Source of the DNA: JAUSPI01 sp964454305
GTDB taxonomy: Bacteria > Desulfobacterota > Syntrophia > Syntrophales > JADFWA01
Assembly (NCBI GenBank): GCA_964454305.1
Contig: CAYVXX010000094.1
Location: 1 to 6,652, forward strand
DNA length: 6,652 bases
Direction of reading: 5' to 3'
A model generated the notes under the pieces. It ran no database searches. It saw only the letters and a list, made by a program, of their open reading frames with translations, and was not told where the DNA came from. Position numbers and translations under genes: made by a program. This document shows positions 6,262-6,652 of this stretch, piece by piece (the stretch's first letter is position 1; the number at the start of each line of letters is the position of its first letter).

Positions 6262-6648
6262 ATGTTGATCTGGATAAAAAAAATCACTAAACCGATAGTA
6301 TATCCTCACGAAATAGATCAAAATATATCCGGGATAACGTATAATTTATATAGGACGTTCCTTCCCCGAAGCAGGACAAAGGATTTCCTAAGTCGGACAT
6401 TGTCTCCCCAAAGCAGGACATTCAATTTCCTATGTAGGACATGGCTTCCCCAAAGCAGGACATTTAATTTCCTGACCAGGACATTGTTTCCCCAAAGTGG
6501 GACTTTCAATTTCCTACTTGGGACAGAGTTTCCCCCAGCTTGGGCAAAGAATAATCCATTCAGGGCAAAGGTTCCTCAAGGTGGGGCAAAGAAAACTTGG
6601 ACTTCCTACAAAAAAGTGGACAGGAAAAGAAGTCATGTTATCGCCTGA
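6262..6648 (+). CDS. Doubtful repeat-derived reading frame
   Basis: A complete 128-residue frame covers the tandem repeats. Because the 42-bp period is a multiple of three, the product repeats a 14-residue pattern such as QSRTFNFL with variants. There is no convincing Shine-Dalgarno site before the ATG, and the minus strand is also open through much of the array (6318-6509), so the openness may simply come from the repeats. The frame-preserving period and the promoter upstream are the only arguments for coding. No family recognised. Confidence 0.2.
   Translation: MLIWIKKITKPIVYPHEIDQNISGITYNLYRTFLPRSRTKDFLSRTLSPQSRTFNFLCRTWLPQSRTFNFLTRTLFPQSGTFNFLLGTEFPPAWAKNNPFRAKVPQGGAKKTWTSYKKVDRKRSHVIA
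6351..6602 (+). repeat. Tandem array of six 42-bp repeats, each two 21-bp half-units
   Basis: Units start at 6351, 6393, 6435, 6477, 6519 and 6561, with no length change. Each splits into two 21-bp halves: one ends in TTCCCCAAAG, the other in a variant of ATTTCCTATG, and nearly all begin with a form of AGGACA. Within the second half, AGGACAT and ATTTCCT form an imperfect inverted repeat. Similarity is highest in the middle and decays to the right, where GGGCAAAG replaces GGACATT. A last partial match (GTGGACAGG) is seen near 6616-6624. Confidence 0.9.
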
Positions 6649-6652
6649 TTTA

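Noticed and set aside
6318..6509. Minus-strand 63-residue repeat frame as a gene
   Set aside because: It is open because the 42-bp period keeps phase on both strands; no start signal is evident and it has no advantage over the opposite frame.
6351..6602. Regular repeats as a CRISPR array
   Set aside because: There are no unique spacers: the repeats are directly adjacent and all segments are variants of one 21-bp unit.

Overview
The window reads as a stretch of an integron gene-cassette array, followed by a short tandem-repeat region. This rests on attC recombination sites that can be read directly: paired R''/R' core boxes (RYYYAAC and GTTRRRY), imperfect stems with unpaired extrahelical bases, and cassette starts that are complementary to the R'' box at the other end of the same cassette. 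No integrase of the IntI type and no attI are in view, so this is an internal or distal part of an array. The host cannot be fixed. The lipoprotein signal of the first plus-strand gene and the AT-rich gene style recall Bacteroidota, Ignavibacteriota or Calditrichota, but several genes have clear Shine-Dalgarno sites and one gene is GC-rich, so the cassettes come from mixed sources. An environmental bacterium or metagenome contig is the best guess.

Layout. Bases 1-58 are an attC site cut by the window edge, belonging to a cassette further left. Cassette A (53-2409) carries two overlapping minus-strand genes: a tyrosine recombinase (2232-1366) and an IS91-like HUH transposase with zinc ribbon (1369-266). 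It ends in a 56-bp attC (2360-2415). Cassette B (2410-3923) encodes a lipoprotein of the serine beta-lactamase/esterase (S12) family and ends in a long, 132-bp attC of the size seen in Vibrio superintegron repeats. Cassette C (from 3924) encodes a membrane-anchored alpha/beta hydrolase of the proline iminopeptidase type; its attC starts at 5117 but has an ambiguous right edge (5163 or 5249). The next cassette encodes a GC-rich, roughly eight-helix membrane protein (5282-6169) and ends in what looks like a collapsed or truncated attC (6185-6200).

From about 6200 the sequence becomes AT-rich and lacks attC features. A good sigma70-like promoter (6220-6247) points into an array of six 42-bp repeats, each made of two 21-bp half-units (6351-6602), with open frames on both strands.

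The genes do not form one pathway. The plus-strand genes each lie upstream of their own attC in the usual cassette orientation. The recombinase/transposase pair is inverted relative to the array. The most interesting point is that this whole two-gene transposition module is bounded exactly by cassette ends, so it is either packaged as a gene cassette or inserted precisely at an attC core.
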